64,000 bases of DNA from Clostridia bacterium (GCA_017618135.1 JAFZUV010000013.1:30708-94707), one strand, 5' to 3'; shown: positions 26,075 through 35,803, counted from the stretch's first letter. The notes: generated by a model from the sequence alone, not told the origin. Translations and numbers: made by a program.

Positions 26075-27133
26075 CTAGAAAATAAATCTTCTTTGAAAAT
26101 AATAACTTCCAAAAAACAATATTGTATCAACAACCATTTTAACAATAACATCAGGAACAAATGATATAATCTTTACTCCCACGGTAACAAAAAATGCACT
26201 GAGGCACATTTGAACCGCAACAAGAATGAAATACTTGAAAATAGCCCATGTTATTTTGTTTTTGCTTCTAAATACAAACCTATAGTTTACTAAGCAGTTG
26301 TATGTCGAAGAAATTAATCTGGCAAAGACCGTTGCTAAGGTGACATAAAGAAAAGGATAACTTGGCTTAAGTGTTTTTGAAAATAAAGTAAATAAAAACA
26401 AATCCAATAAGAAGGATGAGACCGACGATACAATATACTTTAAAAAGATGCCTGCAAATATTTTGTATATTCTTATTGAATCTTTTATAGGATTAAAATG
26501 TGTCTTGTGATTTTTTGGGGAATCATATATGGTATCTATTTTGACTTCGAAAATTTGATATCTTTCTTTCGTTTGTATAAGCATATATGTTTCAAATTCA
26601 AAACGCTCACCTTTCACATACAGAAGTTCAGCCATAAATTTAATCGGTATTCCTCTGAGTCCGGTCTGAGTATCAGATACTTTAACGCCACACAAAAAAG
26701 AACAAATTTTTTTGGTTAATTCATTACCGAATTTACTTTTTGCAGGCACATTATCACCTGAAAAATCCCTACAACCGAGAATGAGCGAATTTGGATTATT
26801 AGTAAGAGCATTCATACAATTCATAATGTCTTTTTGTGAATGCTGTCCATCCGAATCAGCCGTAATACATCCTATTGAATCAGGCATTTCTTTTAGTATG
26901 TATTCAAAAGCAGTTTTTAACGCCCTGCCTTTGCCTCTGTTTTCGGTATGAGTCAATACTACAACATCTAATCCTTCAACTGCATTAAAATATCTATCAT
27001 ATTCCGTGTTGCTGCCATCGTTAACAACAATTATATTTTTTATACCGGAAAGTATTAATGTCTCACAAGTGGACACAAGACAGTCATCAGGTTCATAAGA
27101 CGGTATTACTACTGGTATTTTACTATTTATCAT
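26075..27133 (-). CDS. Family 2 glycosyltransferase fused to a GtrA-like membrane domain
   Basis: 352 residues. The N-terminal GT2 domain (VVIPSYEPDDCLVSTCETL, nucleotide-sugar residues VVNDGSN, catalytic region TADSDGQH) is of the dolichyl-phosphate-mannose-synthase type. Four TM helices after about residue 225 form a GtrA-like domain (YIVSSVSSFLLDLFLFTLFS) ending SYYFQRRFIF. Probably transfers a sugar to a polyprenyl-phosphate carrier and helps flip it. Overlaps the upstream membrane-protein gene by 4 bases. AT-richer than its neighbours. Confidence 0.88.
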   Translation of the reverse strand: MINSKIPVVIPSYEPDDCLVSTCETLILSGIKNIIVVNDGSNTEYDRYFNAVEGLDVVVLTHTENRGKGRALKTAFEYILKEMPDSIGCITADSDGQHSQKDIMNCMNALTNNPNSLILGCRDFSGDNVPAKSKFGNELTKKICSFLCGVKVSDTQTGLRGIPIKFMAELLYVKGERFEFETYMLIQTKERYQIFEVKIDTIYDSPKNHKTHFNPIKDSIRIYKIFAGIFLKYIVSSVSSFLLDLFLFTLFSKTLKPSYPFLYVTLATVFARLISSTYNCLVNYRFVFRSKNKITWAIFKYFILVAVQMCLSAFFVTVGVKIISFVPDVIVKMVVDTILFFGSYYFQRRFIF

Positions 27134-29046
27134 CTGTCGACCCTCCTTAGTTTAAGAGTCTTTCTGTCGAACATAAATAATGAATTATTCTCTATTTCTT
27201 GAGTGTCTTCAAACAACGAGGCGTAAATACTGTTAAAACTTTCATTTGTAACAAAAACCGCTACATAATCATAGTTTTCTTTTACCAACTTGTTCTTTAA
27301 CTCGTCTGCGGTAATGATACTCGTCCAAATATCGCCGTCATAATACGGCTCGTTACCAATACTCCAATAGCCCGCATTGTTAATTATGAGTGGTCTTACT
27401 GAATATCTTACCACATGATAATTAATGCCTTGATCCGCTTGCGATATAAAGAATATTTTTGAATTCTTTTTACAATTTAGATTAATTTTATCCACAATAT
27501 CGGTGTATGAACTTCTAAATGCTATTGAATCCCTCACATTGTTTTTGTTAAAAAATCTTTCTACCTGACTAAAAGGTGTCGTAATTATTAAAAATGCAAT
27601 AAATATAACGAAGTCAGATTTCTTGAATTCGAATTTATAGAAATAATTTAACAAAACCGCCGTAATAACTATGAAAACTGACAAAAACACTGTATTCATA
27701 TATCTTGTGTAAGAAGCTAATCTGACGGCCTCATACTCAGAAAAATTAGAAACATATGTTGCTCCTAAAGAATATATATACAAAATCACCTGCATCATAA
27801 TTACAAAGCATATTAACTTAAAAACCCGCTGCTGTCTTTTAGAAACAACGACTCTTTTTATATGAAAGTATATTAAAACAAATGCAACTGCGATCATTAC
27901 AGTCAAATTAAAATAGGAAATTGATATGGATAAATCTCCAAAACTAAAATGATTTTCAAAAAAAGCATTTTTGAAGTTTTCAACAACCGTTTTCTTATAA
28001 GAATCATTGTTTCTTGTGAAAAATATTTTAGTATACTCAACCAGATCAATTTTCCCACCAAAAACAACTTCGGCTTTAGATGTGATTATTTCCCATTTCC
28101 AAAACAATTTTGCCGAGATCGTTGTAATCAGAGGAATAATACAAGTCAATCCTGATTTTAGATATCCAATTTTTGTCATATTAGAAAAACTTATATTTGA
28201 CAAGTAGCGAATCGCATAGCAAACGAAAACAAAAATAGCAAAATAAAGGCCTACATCTTTTGCCAAAACTAGTGTAAAACATGTAAGAGCAATATAAATA
28301 TGATAAATTTTGCCTGAACGATAATTTATAAACACTGAAGATAATGCACATCCTGAAAGAATTGCAACAAACGGATCTATATAAACCTCACACAAAAACT
28401 GTTTAAAGAAAAAAAGCGGTGTGCAAAAAAGCACAAATACAGATATAAAGTATTTACAAATTTTTTTGCTACTGAAATCTTTGATAAGCGGAAAGAAAAA
28501 AGACAGTGAAAAAATCTGATATGCAACATAAACCTTTTCTTCCAAAAAATTAGAATCATTATGAATAAATGAATTAAGTTTAGTAAAAAAGTATTGAAAA
28601 AGCGTCATTATAGGGGGATAAGATTTGAATATTGAAAAAGAATTTTTGTTAGTTACAAAATCATTAATCAGGTACATTGCCTTTATAGAATCTACCCAGT
28701 GAGAGAATTCATCCCAACTCGACGCCAATTTGCCTTTGTTGAAAAATGAAACCAATAACATTAAAATAGCAAATATAAAAAACGCGGGTGTAAAAAGGTT
28801 TTTAAGGAAATCAATAAATTTTCGGTAAACAAAGACATTTAGAATTGATATTATTAACAAAAGTACCACAGAAATTAAAATAATATAAAAGCCGATTGCC
28901 AATTTGCCTAAAAGTGAAAAAAGAAATAAAATCGTTGTGATACTCATGCAGGTTATTGGCAACATTTCCTCAAATCTCTTGTTAAAAAAAGATGTTGAAA
29001 AAACACTTCCTGATATAAGAATTAAAAATATTACAGCAGTAAACAT
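27130..29046 (-). CDS. Large multi-TM membrane protein, possible GT-C glycosyltransferase
   Basis: 638 residues with roughly 12-14 hydrophobic helices over residues 1-500 and a soluble C-terminal part of about 120 residues (SQADQGINYHVVRYSVRPLI). An early loop has SSWDEFSHWVDSIKAM, resembling the acidic first loop of GT-C sugar transferases, but no family could be named with certainty. Coupled to the GT2-GtrA gene, which would supply a polyprenyl-linked sugar; a role in surface-glycan modification is inferred. Visibly AT-rich and rich in Phe, Lys and Asn codons compared with flanking genes, suggesting transfer. Confidence 0.65.
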   Translation of the reverse strand: MFTAVIFLILISGSVFSTSFFNKRFEEMLPITCMSITTILFLFSLLGKLAIGFYIILISVVLLLIISILNVFVYRKFIDFLKNLFTPAFFIFAILMLLVSFFNKGKLASSWDEFSHWVDSIKAMYLINDFVTNKNSFSIFKSYPPIMTLFQYFFTKLNSFIHNDSNFLEEKVYVAYQIFSLSFFFPLIKDFSSKKICKYFISVFVLFCTPLFFFKQFLCEVYIDPFVAILSGCALSSVFINYRSGKIYHIYIALTCFTLVLAKDVGLYFAIFVFVCYAIRYLSNISFSNMTKIGYLKSGLTCIIPLITTISAKLFWKWEIITSKAEVVFGGKIDLVEYTKIFFTRNNDSYKKTVVENFKNAFFENHFSFGDLSISISYFNLTVMIAVAFVLIYFHIKRVVVSKRQQRVFKLICFVIMMQVILYIYSLGATYVSNFSEYEAVRLASYTRYMNTVFLSVFIVITAVLLNYFYKFEFKKSDFVIFIAFLIITTPFSQVERFFNKNNVRDSIAFRSSYTDIVDKINLNCKKNSKIFFISQADQGINYHVVRYSVRPLIINNAGYWSIGNEPYYDGDIWTSIITADELKNKLVKENYDYVAVFVTNESFNSIYASLFEDTQEIENNSLFMFDRKTLKLRRVDR

Positions 29047-29224
29047 TTATTCCCTCCTCTGTTTGTTGCTGATTAAAAAGCATAATTCTCAATCGTTTTC
29101 AAACATTTTGGCACATATTACTATAATTGTAGAGATATATTAAACATCTTGAATTTTTATACGGCAAGATAAAGCAAATCAGCACAATATAGGCATATAT
29201 TTAGTCAATATATTTTACAGGGCA

Positions 29225-29253
29225 ATTATATCATCATAGCAAAATCTTGTCAA
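29225..29253 (-). promoter_or_regulatory. Promoter of the glycosyltransferase operon with long leader
   Basis: On the minus strand TTGACA (29248-29253), 17 bases, TATAAT (29225-29230). The first ATG is about 170 bases downstream, leaving an AT-rich leader in which no clear structure was recognised. Confidence 0.75.
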
Positions 29254-29307
29254 TATTAATACTGGATAAAAGAATTTGATAAAAACCCCAACTAGAAATT
29301 ATATTGT

Positions 29308-30210
29308 TTATTTTTCCGTTGATACAGTTATTTCCTTTTCTGTTATATCGAAGGTAATATTGCCGGAGGTGTCCGTCCTCCAAAACTGAACTCCTGCCTC
29401 TTTAAGTCTTAGAAGAACCACATCATGAGGATGAGAATACCTGTTTCCTCTGCCGCAGGAAATCATTGCAAAGCTTGGAGATGAAGCCTTTAAAAACTCC
29501 TCACTTGTGCCGTACATACTACCGTGATGACCAAGCTTTAAAACATCGCACCGGACATCGGCACCGTCACCGATAAGTCGCCTTTCTGCCGGATCCTGCG
29601 CATCTCCCATGAACAGGAATTTCCACTTGCCTATTTTTGCTTTTGTTATTATACTGCGGTCGTTTTCATCTTTTTCGTCATAATAACAACCAATTACATC
29701 TATATCAAAATCACCTATTTTAAAACTCATACCGCGCTCTGCTACTGTACTTTGACCGCCGCCGCGTTTGACATTCGCCATTGCCGTTTGCATTTTGTCC
29801 GTACGCTCATCGGTTTTACTCAAGTCAGGTACTATAATTTTTTTTACCTTAATTCTTTCGGTGAGAGGAACTATACCGCCCATATGATCGTTATGGTTAT
29901 GAGTAATAAGGAGCAAATCAAGCGACTTGATTCCCTTGTCTTTAAGCTCGCGGATTATATCATCGGCATATGTTTTTATACCGGTATCAATGAGCGCCGC
30001 CTTTTTTCCGCTATAGATTAAAATGCTGTCACCCTGCCCGACATCAAACATTTCAACATATGAATTTTTATTTGTGATTTGTCCCGGAAAAAGTGCTTCT
30101 TTTAAATCACTTATTGCATCGGTTATATAACCTATTACGCTTAAAATCAATATGGCAGCCGCTACTGTTGCGACCACCATATTTTTATATTTACGAACCT
30201 GACTTCTCAT
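29308..30210 (-). CDS. ComEC/Rec2-like metallo-beta-lactamase-fold hydrolase
   Basis: 300 residues. One N-terminal TM helix, then the MBL domain: MFDVGQGDSILI, ALIDTG, metal motif THNHNDHMGG, FLFMGDAQ, KLGHHGSMYGTS and SCGRGNRYSHPH, as in the C-terminal domain of ComEC. No competence pore domain is attached, so it is a free-standing, membrane-anchored, outward-facing hydrolase; the substrate is unknown. Overlaps ftsK by 4 bases. Confidence 0.88.
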   Translation of the reverse strand: MRSQVRKYKNMVVATVAAAILILSVIGYITDAISDLKEALFPGQITNKNSYVEMFDVGQGDSILIYSGKKAALIDTGIKTYADDIIRELKDKGIKSLDLLLITHNHNDHMGGIVPLTERIKVKKIIVPDLSKTDERTDKMQTAMANVKRGGGQSTVAERGMSFKIGDFDIDVIGCYYDEKDENDRSIITKAKIGKWKFLFMGDAQDPAERRLIGDGADVRCDVLKLGHHGSMYGTSEEFLKASSPSFAMISCGRGNRYSHPHDVVLLRLKEAGVQFWRTDTSGNITFDITEKEITVSTEK

Positions 30211-32600
30211 TCACTTCTTGCTTCCTGTTCCATAAGCTGTTCTTTGGTTATCAGAACCTTACGCGGTTTTGAGCCTTCATACGGGCCTACTACGCCGCGT
30301 TCCTCCATTTGGTCAATTATTCTTGCCGCGCGCGAATAACCAAGCTTAAGCCGTCGTTGCAACAGAGAGGTAGACGCCTGCCCCGCTTCAACTACTACTC
30401 TTATAGCGTCGTCAAGCATCGCGTCAGCATCAGACTCTTCCTCGCCCTGCATACCCTGCGGCTGTGCACCCTTTTGCTTACCAAGCACCGCCTGACGCTC
30501 AATTTCATCCATAACATCATCGTCATAATCGGCTTTGGCGCTCTTTTTAACAAACTGAACTACACGCTCGACCTCTTCGTCCGATACGAAACAGCCTTGA
30601 AGCCTACGCGGTTTGCTGGCGCCTACCGGGTTAAACAGCATATCACCGCGACCGAGCAATTTTTCCGCACCGGCACTATCTAAAATAGTGCGGCTGTCTA
30701 TCTGTGAAGATACCGAAAACGCTATACGCGTGGGAATATTAGCCTTAATAACGCCGGTTACAACATCAACAGAAGGGCGCTGAGTTGCTATCAACAAATG
30801 CATTCCCGCCGCTCGTGCTTTGGCGGCGATACGGTTTATAGAATCCTCAACCTCTTTAGGCGCCGTCATCATAAGGTCGGCAAGCTCGTCTACAATTATT
30901 ACTATCTGAGGAAGCTTACTGACTTCCGGTTCATCCTTTAATGTTTCAACAAGTTTATTATAGCCGGCAATATCACGAACACCTCTATCCGCAAACATAC
31001 GATAGCGTTTTTCCATTTCGCTTACCGCCCAGCCGAGTGCGCCTGCGGCTTTACGAGGGTCTGTGACTACCGGAACCAACAAATGCGGTATGCCGTTATA
31101 CACATTAAGCTCAACTACCTTAGGATCTATCATCAAAAGCTTAACATCATCAGGTGAAGCCTTATAAAGAACGCTTATAATGAATGAGTTTATGCAAACC
31201 GATTTACCGGAACCCGTAGCGCCCGCTATAAGTCCGTGAGGCATCTTTGCAATATCCGTTACAACCACATTGCCGCCTATATCCCTGCCGAGTGATACCG
31301 TAAGACTGCTTTTTGAAGCCGAAAACGCGGTTGACTCTATAATCTCACGCACACCGACAACTGCGGATTGCCTGTTCGGCACTTCAATACCCACAGCCGC
31401 CTTATTAGGTATAGGCGCTTCAATTCTTACACCCGCCGTTGCAAGATTAAGAGCTATATCATCCGCAAGGCTTGTTATCTTACTTATTTTGACGCCCGCC
31501 TTAGGTTGAAGCTCATATCTTGTTACGGTAGGTCCGTGGTTTACATCGACAACCCTCGTTTCCACGCCAAACGAACGCAAGGTTTCAACAAGACGCTCTG
31601 AAACGCTTGTCTGTTCGGCGGCTGTCGCGCGTACATCACCGCTGCTATACTCATTAAGCAATGTGAGCGGAGGTGGAATATAGCCTACATTTTTTATGTA
31701 ATTCTCGCTTATTTTATCGGTCATTTCCTCAGTTTCTTTATCAAAATCAACCTTTATGCGCTCCGGCTTATCGGCAGTGTTTGCATCAGCGATTTCATCC
31801 TTTGCACTGTCAAGAGCCTCCTGTACATTCGCACTGGTTTTATCCTCCGGCAATTCTTCGCCGTTATAGGAAGCAACCAGCTTCTTTTGTTTGTCCTCAA
31901 GACTATCCTTTTTAGATTTTTTACCTCTTTTTTCCGACTCATCAACCGGAATATCAACATTAAAACCCTTTATTACCTTCAGTTCGTTTTGCTTTTCCGC
32001 TCGGTCCGCAAAGGTATTCTGAGTATGGTCGCTGACCACTTTTGCAGATGAGCCGAGAGCTTTAAACAACATAATAAGCGTAGTACCGGTCATAATCATA
32101 AGCAAGACAAAAATCACGATTATCAGGGTTATTGCCGCTCCGGTTTTACCAAAAGCCGCGCAAACAGGATGACCTATAAGCGTGCCCAAAACGCCGCCGC
32201 CCTTTATTGCCAAAGATATGCTTTTCCCCGCCGCCCAGATTGCGGATATGTGTTCGGCAAAAGTCATCCCGTCAGTAAAATTGGCAAAAACATCTATTGC
32301 CGCACCTATAAATGCAAGGATTACGGCGGTTTCTGTCGTTCGTATTTTTACCGCCCGGGTCATTTTACCAAGAGCAACCATAACCGCCGCAAAACCCAGC
32401 AATAACGGAAAAACATAAGCCGTAATACCTAAAAGCGAAAACATAAACCCATGCAGCCATGTCCATATATTCTTACCGGGTATAAGCACTATGCACGCCC
32501 ACAGCACTGATACCGCAAGCCATATTATCGCCGTAACCTGACTTGACGCAGCTGATTTCGCCGCGCTTCGTGATGACCTTTTGTTTTTCGTATTAGCCAT
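30207..32600 (-). CDS. ftsK: DNA translocase FtsK/SpoIIIE
   Basis: 797 residues. Four N-terminal TM helices (to about residue 185), an acidic/charged linker, then the motor: alpha-domain (TVTRYELQPKAGVKISKITS), Walker A GATGSGKS, Walker B IVIIVDELADLMM, ATQRPSVDVVTG, and the C-terminal gamma winged helix (LLQRRLKLGYSRAARIIDQM). Pumps chromosomal DNA through the division or sporulation septum. In a spore former it may be SpoIIIE; the tepA-like gene just upstream mirrors the spoIIIE neighbourhood in Bacillus. Confidence 0.96.
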   Translation of the reverse strand: MANTKNKRSSRSAAKSAASSQVTAIIWLAVSVLWACIVLIPGKNIWTWLHGFMFSLLGITAYVFPLLLGFAAVMVALGKMTRAVKIRTTETAVILAFIGAAIDVFANFTDGMTFAEHISAIWAAGKSISLAIKGGGVLGTLIGHPVCAAFGKTGAAITLIIVIFVLLMIMTGTTLIMLFKALGSSAKVVSDHTQNTFADRAEKQNELKVIKGFNVDIPVDESEKRGKKSKKDSLEDKQKKLVASYNGEELPEDKTSANVQEALDSAKDEIADANTADKPERIKVDFDKETEEMTDKISENYIKNVGYIPPPLTLLNEYSSGDVRATAAEQTSVSERLVETLRSFGVETRVVDVNHGPTVTRYELQPKAGVKISKITSLADDIALNLATAGVRIEAPIPNKAAVGIEVPNRQSAVVGVREIIESTAFSASKSSLTVSLGRDIGGNVVVTDIAKMPHGLIAGATGSGKSVCINSFIISVLYKASPDDVKLLMIDPKVVELNVYNGIPHLLVPVVTDPRKAAGALGWAVSEMEKRYRMFADRGVRDIAGYNKLVETLKDEPEVSKLPQIVIIVDELADLMMTAPKEVEDSINRIAAKARAAGMHLLIATQRPSVDVVTGVIKANIPTRIAFSVSSQIDSRTILDSAGAEKLLGRGDMLFNPVGASKPRRLQGCFVSDEEVERVVQFVKKSAKADYDDDVMDEIERQAVLGKQKGAQPQGMQGEEESDADAMLDDAIRVVVEAGQASTSLLQRRLKLGYSRAARIIDQMEERGVVGPYEGSKPRKVLITKEQLMEQEARSE

Positions 32601-32639
32601 AATTCAACTCCATAATTGCGGCAATAAAGCCGCTGAAAA

Positions 32640-33314
32640 TCAATTTTCTTCTATCATATTATAAAGACAGTCGATTACATCCGAAAGCGAACCCAAACTG
32701 TCAATAAGTCCCGTTTCCACCGCCGAAGCGCCGCTCAGTACCGAGCCGACATCGGTAACAAGCTCTCCGGTATTCATAAGCAGTTCGCTGAATTTTTCTT
32801 TATGAATTTTAGAATTTTTAACTACAAAATCGGTAATTCTCTCCTGCATACGGGTAAAATGATTCATCATCTGCGGAACACCTATTACAAGCCCGTTAGT
32901 CCTCACAGGATGAATTGTCATGGTAGCGGAAGGTGCAATAAAAGAATGCTTTGCGGACACCGCAAGCGGCACGCCTATCGAGTGACCGCCGCCGAGAACA
33001 TAACTGACGCTCGGCTTTTTCATTCCGGAAATAAGCTCCGCAATGGCAAGACCCGCCTCAACATCTCCGCCTATAGTGTTAAGAATTATGAGTAAACCCT
33101 CTATCTCATTACTTTCCTCAACCGCAACAAGCTGAGGTAAAATATGCTCGTACTTGGTGGTTTTGCTCTGCTCCGGCAAAATACTGTGCCCCTCTATCTC
33201 GCCTATGATAGTAAGACAAAAAATCCTGTGCTTGCCGCCGAAGGTTTCAACGGCGCCCATTTCCTTAATACTGTCTTCCCGCTTTTTATCTTCGGTTTTT
33301 TCTTTTTCACACAT
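32640..33314 (-). CDS. ClpP-class serine protease, TepA-like
   Basis: 224 residues. ClpP/crotonase fold: LLIILNTIGGDVEAGLAIAE, nucleophile Ser in GGGHSIGVPLAVSA, catalytic His in TMTIHPVRTNG, and a C-terminal SGASAVETGLIDSLGSL. This is the translocation-enhancing-protein (TepA/YmfB) subgroup rather than ClpP itself. It lies 39 bases upstream of ftsK, as tepA lies near spoIIIE in Bacillus. Cytoplasmic; substrates unknown. Confidence 0.85.
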   Translation of the reverse strand: MCEKEKTEDKKREDSIKEMGAVETFGGKHRIFCLTIIGEIEGHSILPEQSKTTKYEHILPQLVAVEESNEIEGLLIILNTIGGDVEAGLAIAELISGMKKPSVSYVLGGGHSIGVPLAVSAKHSFIAPSATMTIHPVRTNGLVIGVPQMMNHFTRMQERITDFVVKNSKIHKEKFSELLMNTGELVTDVGSVLSGASAVETGLIDSLGSLSDVIDCLYNMIEEN

Positions 33315-33363
33315 AATATCTCCTCCCGTTATATTATCGGAAGAAAATACTATTAAATACGCG

Positions 33364-33777
33364 CTATTTTTTAATCGAGCGCAAATAGTCTTCTAAAATC
33401 ACCGTTGCCGCAACCGCGTCAACCCTCTCCTTGCGCTTTCTGCCCCTTACATTATTCATACTAAGATAGGTATGCGCCGTAACGGTGGTACAGCGTTCAT
33501 CATAAAGTACGGTTTCAATACCGGAAATCTCAGATATACTCTTGGCTATTCGCTCACAAGCAAGAGCGCGTTCTCCTGATGTTCCGTCCATATTGCGAGG
33601 CAAACCTACAACTATCCGCCCGGCGCCGTACTCCCGCGCCGCGGCAGATACCTTGCTAATCAGTTTATTCTCATCCTTTTCGGTTATGACCTCTTTCGGA
33701 AAGGCAAACCCCCCGCCTTCATCCGACACGGCAATTCCGGTTCTGACAAGTCCCAAATCAACCGCCATTATTATCAA
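33364..33777 (-). CDS. ruvX: Holliday junction resolvase-like RuvX/YqgF
   Basis: 137 residues: MAVDLGLVRTGIAVSD, GRIVVGLPRNMDGTSGERA, LYDERCTTVTAHTYL and the catalytic Asp in RVDAVAATVILEDYL. Family members act in rRNA 5'-end maturation and possibly junction resolution. Start: a TTG at 33777 (10 bases after GGAGG, overlapping the previous stop) fits homologous N-termini; the ATG at 33768 is the alternative. Confidence 0.92.
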   Translation of the reverse strand: MIIMAVDLGLVRTGIAVSDEGGGFAFPKEVITEKDENKLISKVSAAAREYGAGRIVVGLPRNMDGTSGERALACERIAKSISEISGIETVLYDERCTTVTAHTYLSMNNVRGRKRKERVDAVAATVILEDYLRSIKK

Positions 33778-34433
33778 TCTTTACTGACCTCCGCTATTCT
33801 GCTGCGCTTTGGCAACAATTCTTCAGGAATGTGGGAATGATCGTTCATATATACAAGCTGTGCATTCAAATCATCATCAAATCTTATAAGAGATACCGCC
33901 GTGTTTTCACACCACTCTACATCCTTAAGGCGATCGATTGAACCGTACATCAGCCTACACATAAGACATCTTGTGACGCCACCGTGAGTAGCTATCGCCA
34001 CCGTTTTACCCTTGTTTTCATTTGTTATATTTATTACCGCCCGGCATATTCGCTCGTACGCATGCCGCATAGCTTCTCCGCCTTCAGGTTCAAAATCCTG
34101 CGGGTTATCATTCCATATACGACCCAATTCCGGCGTACGCTTAAACATTTCCAAAAACGGTTTGCCTTCTAAAACTCCTCCGTGAACCTCGGTAAGACCT
34201 TCAACCGGTATTATCTCTATGTCACGCTCTCCCCTTATGGCTTCAGCGGTTTTCTTAGCCCGTATAAGCGGACTTGTATATATTCTATCAAGGCGCACAC
34301 TTTTAAATCTTTCTCTTAAAAACTCCAGTTGACGCTCACCCAGTTCGGTAATATCACAATCAGTTGAGCCCTGAAAAAGCCGCTTATGATTTCCTTTGGC
34401 CTCACAGTGCCTTACAATATATATTTCAGTCAT
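33774..34433 (-). CDS. Histidine phosphatase family protein
   Basis: 219 residues. Phosphohistidine motif IVRHCEAKGNHKRLFQGSTD, then SPLIRAKKTAEAI, acid residue region LTEVHGGVLEGKPF and the second His in VAIATHGGVTRCLM: phosphoglycerate-mutase/CobC-like fold. Substrate not clear. The start codon abuts a dispersed repeat: upstream is not a normal ribosome site but the repeat, whose own short frame stops in TGA overlapping this ATG. Confidence 0.9.
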   Translation of the reverse strand: MTEIYIVRHCEAKGNHKRLFQGSTDCDITELGERQLEFLRERFKSVRLDRIYTSPLIRAKKTAEAIRGERDIEIIPVEGLTEVHGGVLEGKPFLEMFKRTPELGRIWNDNPQDFEPEGGEAMRHAYERICRAVINITNENKGKTVAIATHGGVTRCLMCRLMYGSIDRLKDVEWCENTAVSLIRFDDDLNAQLVYMNDHSHIPEELLPKRSRIAEVSKD

Positions 34434-34435
34434 AT

Positions 34436-34512
34436 AAGATGACGGGAGTCCAACTCGTTACGGTTTGGCTCGCCGCCTTTTCCCACCTTTCTTGCGATTA
34501 TTTTTGTAAGGC
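34436..34512 (-). repeat. Dispersed repeat, copy A
   Basis: 77 bases about 95 percent identical by eye to 40421-40497 (four mismatches). On the minus strand it contains a short frame from a GTG (MGKGGEPNRNELDSRHLI) whose TGA overlaps the ATG of the histidine phosphatase gene. Its end, GACTCCCGTCATCTT, is the half-palindrome seen complete in copy C. Confidence 0.85.
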
Positions 34513-34516
34513 TATT

Positions 34517-34558
34517 GCCCGGTAAGGACGACAAGTGACAGTATGCCGAAAACACGCC
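34517..34558. repeat. 42-bp inverted partner of the repeat at 36.5 kb
   Basis: The reverse complement matches 36512-36553 with one mismatch in 42 (core GACGACAAGTGACAG). The two copies flank the EIIC and nth genes in opposite orientation. Confidence 0.85.
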
Positions 34559-34618
34559 ATTTAAGGTGGGTTCAACTCTCGCCGGATTATATACACCCGA
34601 TAGTATTTTAACACAATA

Positions 34619-34645
34619 TGTATGTTATTGCAAGAATAACATACA
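34619..34645. promoter_or_regulatory. Palindrome upstream of the EIIC promoter
   Basis: TGTATGTTATT-GCAAG-AATAACATACA, perfect 11-bp arms centred about 35 bases upstream of the -35 box. Could be an operator for the permease gene or a hairpin; nothing else in the window shares it. Confidence 0.4.
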
Positions 34646-34664
34646 ATATTTATGCCTTTTTTGC

Positions 34665-34692
34665 TTGACTTGAACACATTTTGTGATATAAT
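34665..34692 (+). promoter_or_regulatory. Promoter of the EIIC-like gene
   Basis: TTGACT (34665-34670), 16 bases, TATAAT (34687-34692). It excludes the upstream in-frame ATG at 34652 as the start. Confidence 0.75.
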
Positions 34693-34732
34693 TCATAGTG
34701 TTATCAAGCACTTTAAGGGGGATATGTCACAA

Positions 34733-35803
34733 ATGATTAAAAAGTATCTCAACCGTCTTTTTATCGACGGGCTCTCGGGTATGGCATACGGTCTGTTTTC
34801 CACACTTATTATCGGAACAATTATTTGCCAGATCGGATCTCTTACGGGTCAGATACCCGGCGGTTTCTGGAATGGTTTTTCCTCATATTTAAATATAATG
34901 GGCAACACCGCCAAAACGATAACCGGCGCCGGTATCGGCGTTGGTGTTGCGGTTAAGCTTAAGGCTTCGCCGCTCACGACGGTTTCCGCCGCGGTAGCCG
35001 GTATGGTAGGCGCTTTCCCTAAAGCACTCGAAAGCTTTGCCGTAGGCGCTCCCGGCGAACCGCTCGGCGCTTTTATCGCCGCATATGTAGCAATAGAGAT
35101 AGGTTCTCTTATTTCAGGCAAAACCAAGCTTGAAATCATACTTACGCCGCTTTGTTGTATAATCGCCGGCTGTGCGGCGGGATTGCTTGTAGGACCATAT
35201 ATTTCAGCCGCTATGAAGTTTATCGGGGGTCTGGTTAATATCAACGTTGAAAAAAGTCCGATTTTAGGCGGTATGGCGGTATCGGTTATTATGGGTATAC
35301 TGTTAACTCTCCCGATTTCTTCCGCCGCCATAGGTATTTCAATGGGGCTTGCGGGTCTCGCGTCCGGCGCCGCCACTATAGGTTGTTGCTGTAATATGGT
35401 GGGGTTTGCGGTTATCAGTTACAGAGAAAACAAGCTCGGAGGACTTATAGCTCAGGGCGTTGGCACATCTATGCTTCAAATGCCCAATATTGTAAAAAAA
35501 CCTATTATCTGGATACCGTCAATACTATCGAGCGCAATTTTAGGCCCAGTATCCTCCGCCGCTCTTAAAATGGTAAGCAATCCGATAGGCTCGGGTATGG
35601 GCTCTGCGGGATTTGTAGGTCAGTTTATGAGCTATTCCGCTATGACCGAAGCCGGCTGCGCGCCTGTTGTGGCAATAATAGAAATAATTGTTATGCACTT
35701 TATATTGCCCGCGGCAGTGGCTCTCGGAATATCCGAAGCTATGCGCAAGCTTGGTCTTATCAAAAAGGGAGATATGAAGCTTGAGGATATTTCTCATGCG
35801 TAA
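34733..35803 (+). CDS. PTS EIIC-like membrane permease
   Basis: 356 residues, about 9-10 TM helices, very Gly/Ala/Ile rich. Motifs FIDGLSGMAYGLFSTLIIGT, GAGIGVGVAVKLKA, VGAFPKALESFAVGAPGEPL and AGLASGAATIGCCCNMVGFA match the stand-alone PTS EIIC group that lacks EIIA/EIIB. No phosphotransfer partners are adjacent, so transport may not be PTS-driven; the substrate is unknown. Start: 34733 (MIKKYLNRLFIDG) chosen, 34724 possible; AAGGGGG lies upstream of both. Confidence 0.8.
   Translation: MIKKYLNRLFIDGLSGMAYGLFSTLIIGTIICQIGSLTGQIPGGFWNGFSSYLNIMGNTAKTITGAGIGVGVAVKLKASPLTTVSAAVAGMVGAFPKALESFAVGAPGEPLGAFIAAYVAIEIGSLISGKTKLEIILTPLCCIIAGCAAGLLVGPYISAAMKFIGGLVNINVEKSPILGGMAVSVIMGILLTLPISSAAIGISMGLAGLASGAATIGCCCNMVGFAVISYRENKLGGLIAQGVGTSMLQMPNIVKKPIIWIPSILSSAILGPVSSAALKMVSNPIGSGMGSAGFVGQFMSYSAMTEAGCAPVVAIIEIIVMHFILPAAVALGISEAMRKLGLIKKGDMKLEDISHA

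Noticed and set aside
34652-34732. Upstream ATG of the EIIC-like gene at 34652
   Set aside because: It lies upstream of the TTGACT-16-TATAAT promoter and adds residues unlike the family; starts at 34733 or 34724 are better.
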